Assembly (NCBI GenBank): GCA_040235395.1
Contig: JBECKS010000073.1
Coordinates: 1 to 8,556 of the forward strand
DNA length: 8,556 nucleotides
Source of the DNA: JBECKS01 sp040235395
Lineage (GTDB): Bacteria; Pseudomonadota; Gammaproteobacteria; Pseudomonadales; JBECKS01
Direction of reading: 5' to 3'
Part shown: in pieces, positions 1-7,300 of the stretch
Position numbering within the stretch: position 1 is the first letter of the stretch
Layout: each line of letters begins with the position of its first letter
Notes under the pieces: model-generated
The model's input: only the letters and a program-made list of their open reading frames with translations
Database searches by the model: none
What the model was told of the DNA's origin: nothing
Translations under genes and position numbers: made by a program

Positions 1-1163
1 GCCTTTGGGAAGGCCAGAGCCATTAACCACAATACTTCAAAGTTAAGTGGCATTTTGTCAACAACGTGGTCTGCAGAATTGGAATGTGCATTTAAGATCT
101 TGAGGTATTCCTTGGCAGCTTCCTGAACATCTTTTTTCTTTATTCTGCTGATTGAATATTCAAGTGTATGGGTGTTGCTGCAATCAAGTTCTGCTTCCTG
201 AGCCATGGATATGAAAAATCCTAACTCATCAGCGCCATGAACTTTGGGGTGACTGGAAAGAATTTGTTCAGTAAGTGTTGTTCCAGAACGAGGCATGCCA
301 AAAACGAAGATTGGCCGCCTGCTGGATGAACCCCAATTTTCTCGTTCTTTAAAAAAATCAGGTGTAATAACTTCAGTTAATAGTTCTACCTGCTTTTCAA
401 AGAAGTCTGCACGCAGTGTTCCCCACTCAGGCGTTTTGCTAACGGAAAAATGTTTGAAAGCATTTTCATAATCACCTATATCATTGAGGATTTTTCCTGC
501 GGCTCGGTGAAGTGATTTTAATTCTGTGTCTGGTAGTTTTGCGGTCTTGATATATTCTTCAATAGCGTCGAGCAAATCTGGTCTGTTTTTATATTTTTTG
601 CAGCGCGACATTCCTTCATAAGCAGAAATCAGTTCCTGTTGCTTATCGATGAGCTCCTGATATATTTTTTCAGCTTCACCTGCCTGCCCAGAAGAGTCGT
701 AGCATTGAGCAAGGTTTATTCTGTTTTTTGCATTACTGGGGTCAATCTCAATGGCTTTCTTGATAAAAGAGATAGCTTTTTGTGCGTTCCCTAAATCCTG
801 ATAACAATGGTAGAGTGTTGTTAGTGTGAAAATGGAGTTGCCATCAATTTTGTATGAAGATAAGGCGTAAGGTAGCGCCTTATCGGGTCTTTTTATTTTG
901 TTGTAAAGTGCAGCCATATTGTTATAGGAAGCGGCTAATTTTGGAGATAACTTAATGGCTTTTTCAAAGCACTTGATAGCGAGTTCTGTATCGCCTGCCT
1001 GGAATTGTGCTAGTCCAAGTAAATTCATTGCTTGAATATTTTTCTTGTCACGTTTCAGGATTTCTTCGTATATCCTGATGGCATCATTAAATTCTCCATT
1101 GGCTTCAAGGTGTGCGGCTTGGGCAAACATGGCGTTTAGATTGTTTATCTTGGGTAAGGTCAT
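1..1163 (-). CDS. TPR-repeat sulfotransferase, C-terminus cut by window edge
   Basis: Partial gene, 387 codons visible, reading off the left edge without a stop. The N-terminal half (about residues 8-180) is a run of roughly five tetratricopeptide repeats, with the usual A/G/Y/A spacing and helix-ending 'KLSP' and 'EIDP' signatures at about 71-74 and 139-142. The C-terminal half is a sulfotransferase domain. It opens with IFVFGMPRSGTTLTEQ, in which PRSGTT (291-296) is the 5'-phosphosulfate-binding loop for the sulfate donor PAPS. A DKMPLNF motif (369-375) near the window edge is typical of this TPR-sulfotransferase family. The acceptor cannot be read from sequence; family members sulfate proteins or glycans. 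The start at 1163 gives a full first TPR; the ribosome site is weak (GAAGCGAG about 6 nt upstream). It lies 39 bp after pfaE on the same strand, so co-transcription is likely. Family call firm, substrate unknown. Confidence 0.88.
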   Translation of the reverse strand, partial: MTLPKINNLNAMFAQAAHLEANGEFNDAIRIYEEILKRDKKNIQAMNLLGLAQFQAGDTELAIKCFEKAIKLSPKLAASYNNMAALYNKIKRPDKALPYALSSYKIDGNSIFTLTTLYHCYQDLGNAQKAISFIKKAIEIDPSNAKNRINLAQCYDSSGQAGEAEKIYQELIDKQQELISAYEGMSRCKKYKNRPDLLDAIEEYIKTAKLPDTELKSLHRAAGKILNDIGDYENAFKHFSVSKTPEWGTLRADFFEKQVELLTEVITPDFFKERENWGSSSRRPIFVFGMPRSGTTLTEQILSSHPKVHGADELGFFISMAQEAELDCSNTHTLEYSISRIKKKDVQEAAKEYLKILNAHSNSADHVVDKMPLNFEVLWLMALAFPK

Positions 1164-1202
1164 AAGGCTCGCTTCGTTAATTTCTCTTTATGAATTATTT
1201 CT

Positions 1203-2039
1203 TTATGTAACTCTTTCTTTAGATAAGAGGGGAACGCATTTTATCATCTTTACATGCATGTGTTCTAAATTATCCTTGAAGTTTTCTGAACATTTCACTC
1301 CCATTGAAATACGGTGCTCGGTTGAGAAATACCAATTCCAGAATCGCCAGAGTTTGGGGTTATCTTCACGAGAGGCTTCGGTGAATAACTTAATATCATC
1401 CAGTTCTGGGAAATCAGCAGGAAAGGAAAAGCTGAATTCATCAAGTGGAATGGCGAGGCCTTTGCCGCAGGCTTTAATATAACTTTCCTTTAGTGTCCAT
1501 AAATCAAAAAAGCGGTCATTCTGTTTTTCTTCAGGCAGCGAGATTAGTTTCTGGTATTCACTTGGCGAGAAGTAACGGTCTGCAATTTTTATGGTTTCAC
1601 CTTCTCTGGTGATGTTTTCAACATCAACACCCAGTTGATGTGTTTTTGTTAAGGCGCAGGTGATCAGGCCATCAGTGTGACTGAGGTTGAAAACACACGC
1701 ATCCGGATTCTGTTTCTCAATGATGCTTGGTTTACCCCATTGATTTAATTCAAAGCGCCATTCCTGTGGTTGAATGGCATTGTGGTAGTGACTAAGTACG
1801 CTTCGTATCAACGCCCGTGTGATTAAATATTGATGCTGATGTTTTTCGAAACGATAACGAAGACGTTTCTGGTCTTCTTCGGGCGTTAGCCAGCTTCGGT
1901 AGCGACTAAGCAAGAGAGGGTCAGTAATTTTTTCAGGTTCACATAACCACAGATGCACTTCCTTTTCTGTCAGGGAGTCAGGAATTATGTTTAGGTCTTT
2001 CGGGCTCATCAGCTGCGTGAACTTGCTCTGGAGTATCAT
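1203..2039 (-). CDS. pfaE: PfaE, Sfp-type 4'-phosphopantetheinyl transferase
   Basis: A 278-residue protein expected to transfer 4'-phosphopantetheine from coenzyme A to the serine of acyl carrier domains, here those of the PUFA synthase encoded by pfaA. Visible family motifs in order are WGKP (101-104), FNLSHTDG (117-124), GVDVE (137-141, with metal-binding D139 and E141) and WTLKESYIKACGKGL (181-195, with E185). Length and motif layout match Sfp/Gsp-type enzymes rather than the short AcpS type. The symbol rests on the domain plus its position, divergent and about 2.3 kb upstream of pfaA; a general-purpose PPTase is the alternative. The start at 2039 is the furthest upstream ATG in frame. 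No good Shine-Dalgarno precedes it or the alternative Met11, so initiation may be weak. A candidate promoter lies at 2161-2190. The gene is followed by the TPR-sulfotransferase. Confidence 0.9.
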   Translation of the reverse strand: MILQSKFTQLMSPKDLNIIPDSLTEKEVHLWLCEPEKITDPLLLSRYRSWLTPEEDQKRLRYRFEKHQHQYLITRALIRSVLSHYHNAIQPQEWRFELNQWGKPSIIEKQNPDACVFNLSHTDGLITCALTKTHQLGVDVENITREGETIKIADRYFSPSEYQKLISLPEEKQNDRFFDLWTLKESYIKACGKGLAIPLDEFSFSFPADFPELDDIKLFTEASREDNPKLWRFWNWYFSTEHRISMGVKCSENFKDNLEHMHVKMIKCVPLLSKERVT

Positions 2040-2097
2040 ATGGATGAGGCAGTTTACCGTCCATTCAATGGCGAAGGTAGACTAGTCAGGCTTTTGC

Positions 2098-2138
2098 TAA
2101 AACGCAGGTGATTGCATTAGTTTACTCAGTTATAGTCT
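2098..2138 (+). promoter_or_regulatory. Putative waaC promoter / shared 41-bp element, copy 1
   Basis: GTGATT (2108-2113) and TATAGT (2131-2136) are 17 bp apart, placing a possible start near 2143 and a leader of about 76 nt before waaC. The -10 is a good match (five of six), the -35 poor (three of six), so an activator may be needed. The whole stretch matches 3405-3445 upstream of the pfaR-like gene at 32 of 41 positions by hand alignment. That match is the main reason for treating it as functional. Confidence 0.5.
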
Positions 2139-2183
2139 TAGTCAGTTATAGCCTTGGTCAGTTATAGTCCTTATCAGATTCAG
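2126..2183. repeat. Three 16-bp tandem repeats plus partial fourth in the pfaE/waaC intergenic region
   Basis: Units are TCAGTTATAGTCTTAG (2126-2141), TCAGTTATAGCCTTGG (2142-2157) and TCAGTTATAGTCCTTA (2158-2173), followed by a degenerate TCAGATTCAG (2174-2183). The first ten bases, TCAGTTATAG, are identical in all three. Each unit carries a -10-like hexamer on both strands (TATAGT or TATAGC forward, TATAAC reverse). The array could be repeated binding sites for a regulator, or a slippage expansion of a promoter -10 region. The 16-bp period does not keep sites on one face of the helix. Confidence 0.85.
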
Positions 2184-2190
2184 TTGTTAA
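2161..2190 (-). promoter_or_regulatory. Candidate sigma-70 promoter for pfaE
   Basis: On the minus strand TTAACA (2190-2185, five of six to the -35 consensus) is followed after 18 bp by TATAAC (2166-2161, five of six to the -10 consensus). This would start transcription near 2153 and give a leader of about 115 nt before the pfaE ATG. The -10 lies inside the third 16-bp tandem repeat. An AT-rich inverted repeat, TTAATT/AATTAA with a 5-nt centre (2187-2203), overlaps the -35 and could be an operator. Assigned by eye only. Confidence 0.42.
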
Positions 2191-2218
2191 TTCATGAAAT
2201 TAAGGTAGATGTACAGGA

Positions 2219-3226
2219 ATGAAAATCCTTCTGGTAAAAACCACATCAATGGGAGATTTGTTTCATGTCATGCCTGCCATCACAGACCTGCAAAAAGCCC
2301 GCCCGGATATAGAGCTGCATTGGCTTGTTGAGGAGGGTTTTAAGGAAATTCCGCTCTGGCATCCTTTTATTAAGAAAGTACATCTCTGTGCAATTCGTCG
2401 TTGGCGAAAGCAATTACTCCTTCCTGCTACATGGAAAGAAATCAGTACCTTGAAGCAGTCTCTTCAGCAGGAAGAATTTGACGCCGTCATTGATGCCCAA
2501 GGGCTTATCAAAAGCGCATGGATGGTTCGCTGGTTCGATTGTGAAAGACATGGCTATGATAAAGCCAGCATTAAAGAGCCCTTGGCAGCTCGTGTTTATA
2601 CTCAGAGCTATTCAATTCCTCGTCGTTTGCCTGCGATTGAAAGAAATCGCCGTTTGTTTGCCAGCGCATTCGCTTATTCCTTTGAAGAAAATTCACTCGA
2701 TTTCGGTTTACATGTCGGTGAGCCAGAGAATCTGGCTCAAAAGCTTCCAGAGCACTATGTGGTTTTCCTTCATGGAAGTAATTGGGAAAGCAAGCTTTGG
2801 CCGCTGGATTATTGGCGACAATTAGCAAAAGAGCTTTCCGAAAAAGGCATGCCATGCCTGATAGCCTGGGGAGACCATAAGGAGAAGGATAGGGCGGAAG
2901 CCATTGCCGAGGGTACTGCAGCGGTGGTGCTTGACCGCCAGCCCTTGGGGCATCTTGCCTATCTACTTCAGCGGGCAACAGCGGTTGTCGGTTGTGATAC
3001 CGGGCTGAGCCATTTGGCAGCAGCTTTAGGTACAGAAACCATTGCTTTATACGGTTCAACAGACGCTAGTCTCACGGGCTTGATAGGCAACAAGGTTCAT
3101 AATCTGCAATCTACAAAATCCTGCTCTCCCTGCATGAAACGCAGCTGCCCGCTTATAAAAGGGGATGAAATGATTCCCTGCTATGAATCGATTGGGGTTC
3201 AATCCGTCATAAAGTTCATTTCCTAG
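2219..3226 (+). CDS. waaC: WaaC, lipopolysaccharide heptosyltransferase I
   Basis: A 335-residue glycosyltransferase family 9 protein. It is expected to add the first L-glycero-D-manno-heptose from ADP-heptose onto Kdo2-lipid A at the cytoplasmic face of the inner membrane. The N-terminus MKILLVKTTSMGD carries the catalytic Asp13 of the WaaC family. WLVEEGF (35-41), AIRRWRK (58-64), VIDAQGLIKSA (90-100) and EPLA (120-123) follow the E. coli WaaC pattern closely. The C-terminal donor-binding half has VFLHGS (182-187), AWGDHKE (216-222) and CDTGLSHLAAALG (259-271). It ends in a cysteine cluster (C302, C305, C310, C321), more reminiscent of WaaF-type relatives. AGGA directly abuts the ATG; the better placed AAGGT is 12 nt upstream, so translation signals are unusual. 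It stands between pfaE and the pfaR-like gene with no obvious functional link. Family firm; heptosyltransferase I rather than II judged from the N-terminal motifs. Confidence 0.92.
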   Translation: MKILLVKTTSMGDLFHVMPAITDLQKARPDIELHWLVEEGFKEIPLWHPFIKKVHLCAIRRWRKQLLLPATWKEISTLKQSLQQEEFDAVIDAQGLIKSAWMVRWFDCERHGYDKASIKEPLAARVYTQSYSIPRRLPAIERNRRLFASAFAYSFEENSLDFGLHVGEPENLAQKLPEHYVVFLHGSNWESKLWPLDYWRQLAKELSEKGMPCLIAWGDHKEKDRAEAIAEGTAAVVLDRQPLGHLAYLLQRATAVVGCDTGLSHLAAALGTETIALYGSTDASLTGLIGNKVHNLQSTKSCSPCMKRSCPLIKGDEMIPCYESIGVQSVIKFIS

Positions 3227-3404
3227 ATTTCCCAAGAAAATCTCTTTAAAAACAAAAACTTATATAGATAACTTGACGTCTGTTTCGGCTGATTAAATCC
3301 CATTAGATAGTAAGTGGTGGGACTAAAAGCGAATGCTTTAATTATCAACTGTAAATCTTTGAATTTATTAATGATAAATGGTTCATAAAAGTCACTAGAA
3401 AGTA

Positions 3405-3445
3405 TAAATCCCACGTGATTGTTTCGGTTTTCTCGGTTATAGTCT
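3405..3445 (+). promoter_or_regulatory. Putative pfaR-pfaA promoter / shared 41-bp element, copy 2
   Basis: GTGATT (3415-3420) and TATAGT (3438-3443) are separated by 17 bp, exactly as in the copy before waaC. The 19-bp 3' part, GTTTTCTCGGTTATAGTCT, matches the other copy at 17 positions. Transcription would begin near 3450, giving a leader of about 115 nt with two hairpins before the ATG at 3565. The -35 is poor, which suits an activated promoter. The copies lose similarity immediately after the -10 region. Confidence 0.5.
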
Positions 3446-3450
3446 CTCCC

Positions 3451-3470
3451 CCGGCCATTGATAAGGTCGG
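3451..3470 (+). promoter_or_regulatory. Short stem-loop at the predicted transcript 5' end
   Basis: CCGGCC and GGTCGG can form a 6-bp stem (one G-U pair) around the 8-nt loop ATTGATAA. It sits just downstream of the candidate -10, so it would lie at the extreme 5' end of the mRNA and could stabilise it, or it could be a protein site in DNA. Not followed by a T run, so not a typical terminator. Confidence 0.3.
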
Positions 3471-3507
3471 CTAAGTAAAGTCATAACAATAATTAATAAA
3501 TCAATAT

Positions 3508-3541
3508 TGCTAGCACAGGGGAGTTGAGCCCTGTTCAAGCA
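3508..3541 (+). promoter_or_regulatory. Leader stem-loop upstream of the pfaR-like gene
   Basis: ACAGGG (3515-3520) and CCCTGT (3529-3534) form a perfect 6-bp stem with an 8-nt loop. Outside a symmetric 3x3 internal loop, TGCT (3508-3511) can pair with AGCA (3538-3541). The hairpin ends 23 nt before the start codon. It could be an operator or an RNA element affecting translation; no T run follows, so it is not a classical terminator. Confidence 0.35.
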
Positions 3542-3564
3542 TTAGCGTCTTTACAGAGTTAACG

Positions 3565-4281
3565 ATGGCAAAAGCCTCTGAGTCACAACTTAAGACAAAC
3601 GCAGAAATAGATGAGCTGAATGAAGATGATGCTCGTTTGCATGCGAATGCCACAACCACACCAGAAATGCGTGAGTTCATCCAGAATTCCGACCTTAGCA
3701 CCAGCGAACTTTCCAGAATCCTGAATATTAGTGAAGCCACTGTCAGGAAATGGCGTAAACGGGAAACAGTAAAAGACAAAAGTCATCGCCCCAAAAAACT
3801 CGCCAGCACCTTAAGCCCCTTGCAGGAACATGTGGTGGTGGAGTTGCGTACACATCTTTTATTACCTCTGGATCATTTGCTGCAAGTTGTTAAGGAATTC
3901 ATCAACCCAGATATTTCCCGTTCTGCACTGGACCGTTGTTTAAGAAGGAATGGTGTTTCAAGTTTGAAAGGGCTTAATCCCGGTGCCGATGAAGAAGTGC
4001 GCATACAGAATCCTTATAAAGATTACTTACCAGATTTCGTGCATGTGTCGGTAACGCGCTTGCCAGATTTCGAAGACGAAGAGGGAATGAATCTGTTTGT
4101 GGGTACAGATCCTGAATTACGTTGGGTTTATGTCGACATCTATAAAGATAAAACCGCTGACGCAGCAGCACGTTACATTCAGGTAGTTCTGAATGAAGCG
4201 CCATTCAGTGTGCAGAAAGTATTGGCAGGCAACCTGAAACAGTTTGTAAAAAAGTACGGAAGTATTCTCATACAGGAATAG
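3565..4281 (+). CDS. pfaR: PfaR-position regulator derived from an IS481-family transposase
   Basis: A 238-residue protein placed directly before pfaA, where PUFA clusters carry the regulator pfaR; the symbol rests on position. After a polar N-terminus there is a helix-turn-helix (about 44-66, STSELSRILNISEATVRKWR). A basic stretch and a second HTH-like region (84-130, with LLLPLD and SRSALDRCLRRNGV) follow, an order typical of IS481 transposases. Residues 157-238 match the start of the DDE integrase domain (DFVHVSVTRLPDF, RWVYVDIYKDKTA, VLAGNLKQF). The usual first catalytic Asp is Ser162, the second is Gly222 (family TDNGKEF, here AGNLKQF), and the protein ends before the catalytic Glu. It should bind DNA but not transpose. 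AGAG 6 nt before the ATG is a weak ribosome site; no earlier start exists in frame before a stop at 3511. It is probably co-transcribed with pfaA, 41 bp downstream. Regulatory role inferred. Confidence 0.75.
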   Translation: MAKASESQLKTNAEIDELNEDDARLHANATTTPEMREFIQNSDLSTSELSRILNISEATVRKWRKRETVKDKSHRPKKLASTLSPLQEHVVVELRTHLLLPLDHLLQVVKEFINPDISRSALDRCLRRNGVSSLKGLNPGADEEVRIQNPYKDYLPDFVHVSVTRLPDFEDEEGMNLFVGTDPELRWVYVDIYKDKTADAAARYIQVVLNEAPFSVQKVLAGNLKQFVKKYGSILIQE

Positions 4282-4307
4282 TTTTAACAGTTTAAAAGTA
4301 ATTAATT

Positions 4308-4315
4308 GAAAAGAG
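4308..4315 (+). promoter_or_regulatory. Ribosome binding site of pfaA
   Basis: GAAAAGAG contains AAAGAG, one mismatch from AAGGAG, ending 7 nt before the ATG at 4323. It supports this start, after which the reading frame immediately enters the ketosynthase domain. No separate promoter is obvious in the 41-bp gap after the regulator gene; only a weak AT-only inverted repeat (TTTTAA/TTAAAA, 4282-4297) lies there. Confidence 0.6.
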
Positions 4316-4322
4316 CAGCGTT

Positions 4323-7300
4323 ATGAAAAATTTTAAATTAGGTGACAACCCGATAGCAGTAGTTGGAATGGCAAGTTTAATGCCCGATGCCAAAGATCTT
4401 TCATCTTATTGGGATAATATTGTTGAGCGCTTGGTAAGCATTGTTGATGTGCCAGCGGATCGTTGGTCCATTGACGACTACTATGACGCTGATCCTCGTG
4501 TGCCCGATAAAACCTATTGCAAACGCGGTGCTTTCATTCCCGATATTGATTTTAATCCTGTTGAATACGGTTTGCCGCCTAACATTCTTGAAGTGACCGA
4601 TGTCTCGCAACTTTTAGGTTTAGTTGTGGCAAAAGACGTGCTTTCTGATAGTGGTATTCTTTCTGAAGATGATTTCAACCATGATCGTATTGGTATCACG
4701 CTTGGTATTGGTGGCGGTCAGAAATTAAGTGCTGCGCTTACTGCGCGTTTGCAATATCCCGTGATTGATAAAGTATTAAAAAATGCAGGCGTACCTGATG
4801 CTGAAAGAAATGCAGTTATCGAAAAATACAAAAAAGCCTTTGTGCCTTGGGAAGAAAATTCTTTTCCAGGCTTATTAGGCAATGTTATCGCCGGTCGTAT
4901 TGCCAATCGTTTTAATTTTGGCGGTATGAATTCGGTTGTGGATGCAGCCTGCGCCAGTTCTTTAAGTGCAATCAAAATGGCAGTAAACGAATTGGTGCTT
5001 GGTAACAGTGACATGATGATCACTGGTGGTTCATGTACTGATAACTCGATTTTTATGTACATGAGTTTCAGTAAGACACCAGCATTCACACCTGCTGAAT
5101 TCATTAAGCCTTTCGATGCCGAATCCAATGGCATGATGGTGGGTGAGGGTTTAGGCATGATTGCGCTTAAGCGTTTAGAAGATGCTGAGCGCGACGGTGA
5201 TCGAATTTATGCAGTAATCAAAGGCATGGGTTCATCAAGCGATGGACGGTTTAAAAGTATTTATGCTCCAAGACCAGAAGGTCAGGCAAAAGCATTAAAG
5301 CGTGCTTATGATCAGGCGGGTTTTGAACCGAGAACCGTTGGTTTGGTTGAAGCCCATGGAACGGGAACTGCTGCTGGTGATGTGGCGGAATTCAATTCGC
5401 TGAAATTGGTTTTTGGAGAAGACAACGATAAAAAACAATATATTGCTTTAGGTAGTGTGAAATCACAGATTGGGCATTTAAAGGCAGCGGCGGGTGCAGC
5501 TGGTTTTATAAAATGTGCATTAGCACTTCATCACAAAGTATTACCTCCTACAGCTAGTGTAAAAACACCGAATCCAAAACTGGGAATAGAAGAATCTCCT
5601 TTTTATATCAATGCTGAAACACGCCCTTGGTTACCTGCAGAAGATGGCAGCCCCCGTCGTGCAGCAGTAAGCGCATTTGGTTTTGGCGGCACTAATTTTC
5701 ATTTTGTTCTTGAGGAATATCAGAAAGAGATTATTGGCGCTACACGATTAAAGCATGTTGATCAGGTAAGCCTTATTGCAGCTGATAATGAAAAAGCTTT
5801 GCTTGAGGAATGCAAAAATCTTTTAAGTTCCTTGAATGAAAATGCAAGTCCGCTGCAGTATCAGGCATTCATTGAACTTACACGTTTAAGAAAAATTGAA
5901 AATAATCAGGCGCGCTTGGCTTTTGTTTCTAATGAAGCGGCAATTGCAAAACAGTTTCTTGAACTTGCAATCAAAACCTTAAGTGACAAGCAGGGTGAGT
6001 CTTCCTGGGAATTACCGCAGGGAATTTCCTATCAGCAAAAAGGAAGTGATGTCAGCGGTAAGGTGGTTGCGCTTTTCCCCGGGCAGGGTTCTCAATATTT
6101 GCGCATGGGTGATGCGCTGGCACAGGATTATCCAGAATTCAGGGAAGGCTATGCCAAGCTTGATACTTTATTTGCAAAAGATGGTTTGGGTCGTTTGAGT
6201 GATATTGTTTACCCAATTGCAAGCTTTACTCAGGAAGACAAAAAAGCTCAGGAAGCACGTTTGCAATTAACGCAACATGCGCAACCTTCCATTGGCGCAT
6301 TCAGTGTGGGTGCTTATAAATTATTCAAGCAAGCAGGCTTTGCTGCTGATTTTGTTGCTGGTCATAGTTTTGGTGAATTAAGTGCATTATGGGCCGCCGG
6401 TGTTTACAGCGAAGAAGATTTTTATTTCCTTGCCAAATCTCGTGGTGCTGCGATGGCAGCACCCGATGATAAGGATTTTGATGCCGGCACTATGATGGCA
6501 GTGAGTGGTGATATTTCTGCGTTGGAAAAAGTTCTTAAAAATCATTCCGACATCAAGATTGCTAATTTTAATTCTAACGCGCAAGTAGTGATTGCGGGTG
6601 CTAAAAAAGCGCTTGCTGATGCACAGGAAGAACTAAAAGCAGCAGGCTTGAAATTGATTCAGTTGCCTGTCTCTGCAGCTTTTCATACATCACTGGTTGC
6701 TCATGCTCAGAAACCCTTTGCGAAAGCCATTGATGCAGTGAAATTTTCAAAGCCATCGATTCCTGTTTATGCCAATGGTACAGGTAAGGCTCACGAAGCA
6801 AGTGGCGAGAAAATCAAGAAAGCACTTAAGGATCACATTCTTAACTCGGTTCAGTTTAGAGATGAAGTTGAAAATATCTATAAAGATGGCGGTCGAATTT
6901 TTGTTGAGTTTGGTCCAAAGAATGTATTGGCAAAATTATGTGACAACATTCTCGAAGGTAAAGAAGATGTTGTTACGCTTGCTGTTAACCCAGCGCCAAC
7001 CAAGAATGCTGACAGTCAGTTAAAGCTTCTTGCTGCAAAGCTTGCAGTTATTGGAGTGAATCTTGCTGATATTGATCCTTATGTAGCACCAAGAGTTGAA
7101 CATGCCACAGAAAAACCAAGTCCCTTAAATATTAAGATTTCAGCAGCAGCTTATGTGAGCGATAAAACCCGTAAGGCTTTTGTGGATGGTCTGAATGATG
7201 GTTTTACTTTGCAAGCTGAAAAAGAGGTGAGGGTGGAAGTGCCTGTAGCGGGAACCCCAACGCTTGCATCATCTTCTGCTAACACAAGCGTTGTGAATGC

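Larger units (their letters stand above)
3227..3564. other. 338-bp noncoding region before the pfaR-like gene
   Basis: AT-rich stretch with no convincing gene on either strand. It holds the second copy of the 41-bp element (3405-3445) and two short stem-loops (3451-3470 and about 3508-3541). Short direct repeats TGTTTCGG (3281 and 3420) and TAAATCCCA (3294 and 3405) also occur. No strong terminator for waaC is visible: the only candidate just after its stop is AGATTT/AAATCT (3225-3243), AT-rich and lacking a proper T run. Read-through from waaC into the pfa genes therefore cannot be excluded. Confidence 0.6.

Noticed and set aside
1045..1482. 145-codon open frame on the plus strand
   Set aside because: It lies antisense across the start of the sulfotransferase gene and the end of pfaE, both with clear family motifs; its protein has no recognisable features.
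2126..2183. CRISPR-like array
   Set aside because: Units are contiguous 16-bp tandem copies without spacers, and no cas genes are present.
2571..3059. 162-codon open frame on the minus strand
   Set aside because: Antisense within waaC, whose conserved motifs run through the whole stretch; the reverse translation resembles no family.
3225..3243. AGATTT/AAATCT inverted repeat as a waaC terminator
   Set aside because: The stem is AT-rich, only 6 bp, and no clear T run follows, so it does not meet the usual intrinsic terminator pattern.
3273..3301. TTGACG as the -35 of a pfaR promoter
   Set aside because: No acceptable -10 hexamer lies 15-19 bp downstream.
3223..3414. 63-codon open frame on the minus strand in the noncoding region
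   Set aside because: AT-rich, low-complexity aromatic composition, no ribosome site or family motif; likely chance.
3565..4281. Active insertion sequence
   Set aside because: Catalytic aspartates are replaced, the protein is truncated, and I saw no terminal inverted repeats or target duplications around it.
5983..7023. Short open frames on both strands inside pfaA
   Set aside because: The pfaA frame is continuous through here with acyltransferase motifs; the others are frame shadows.
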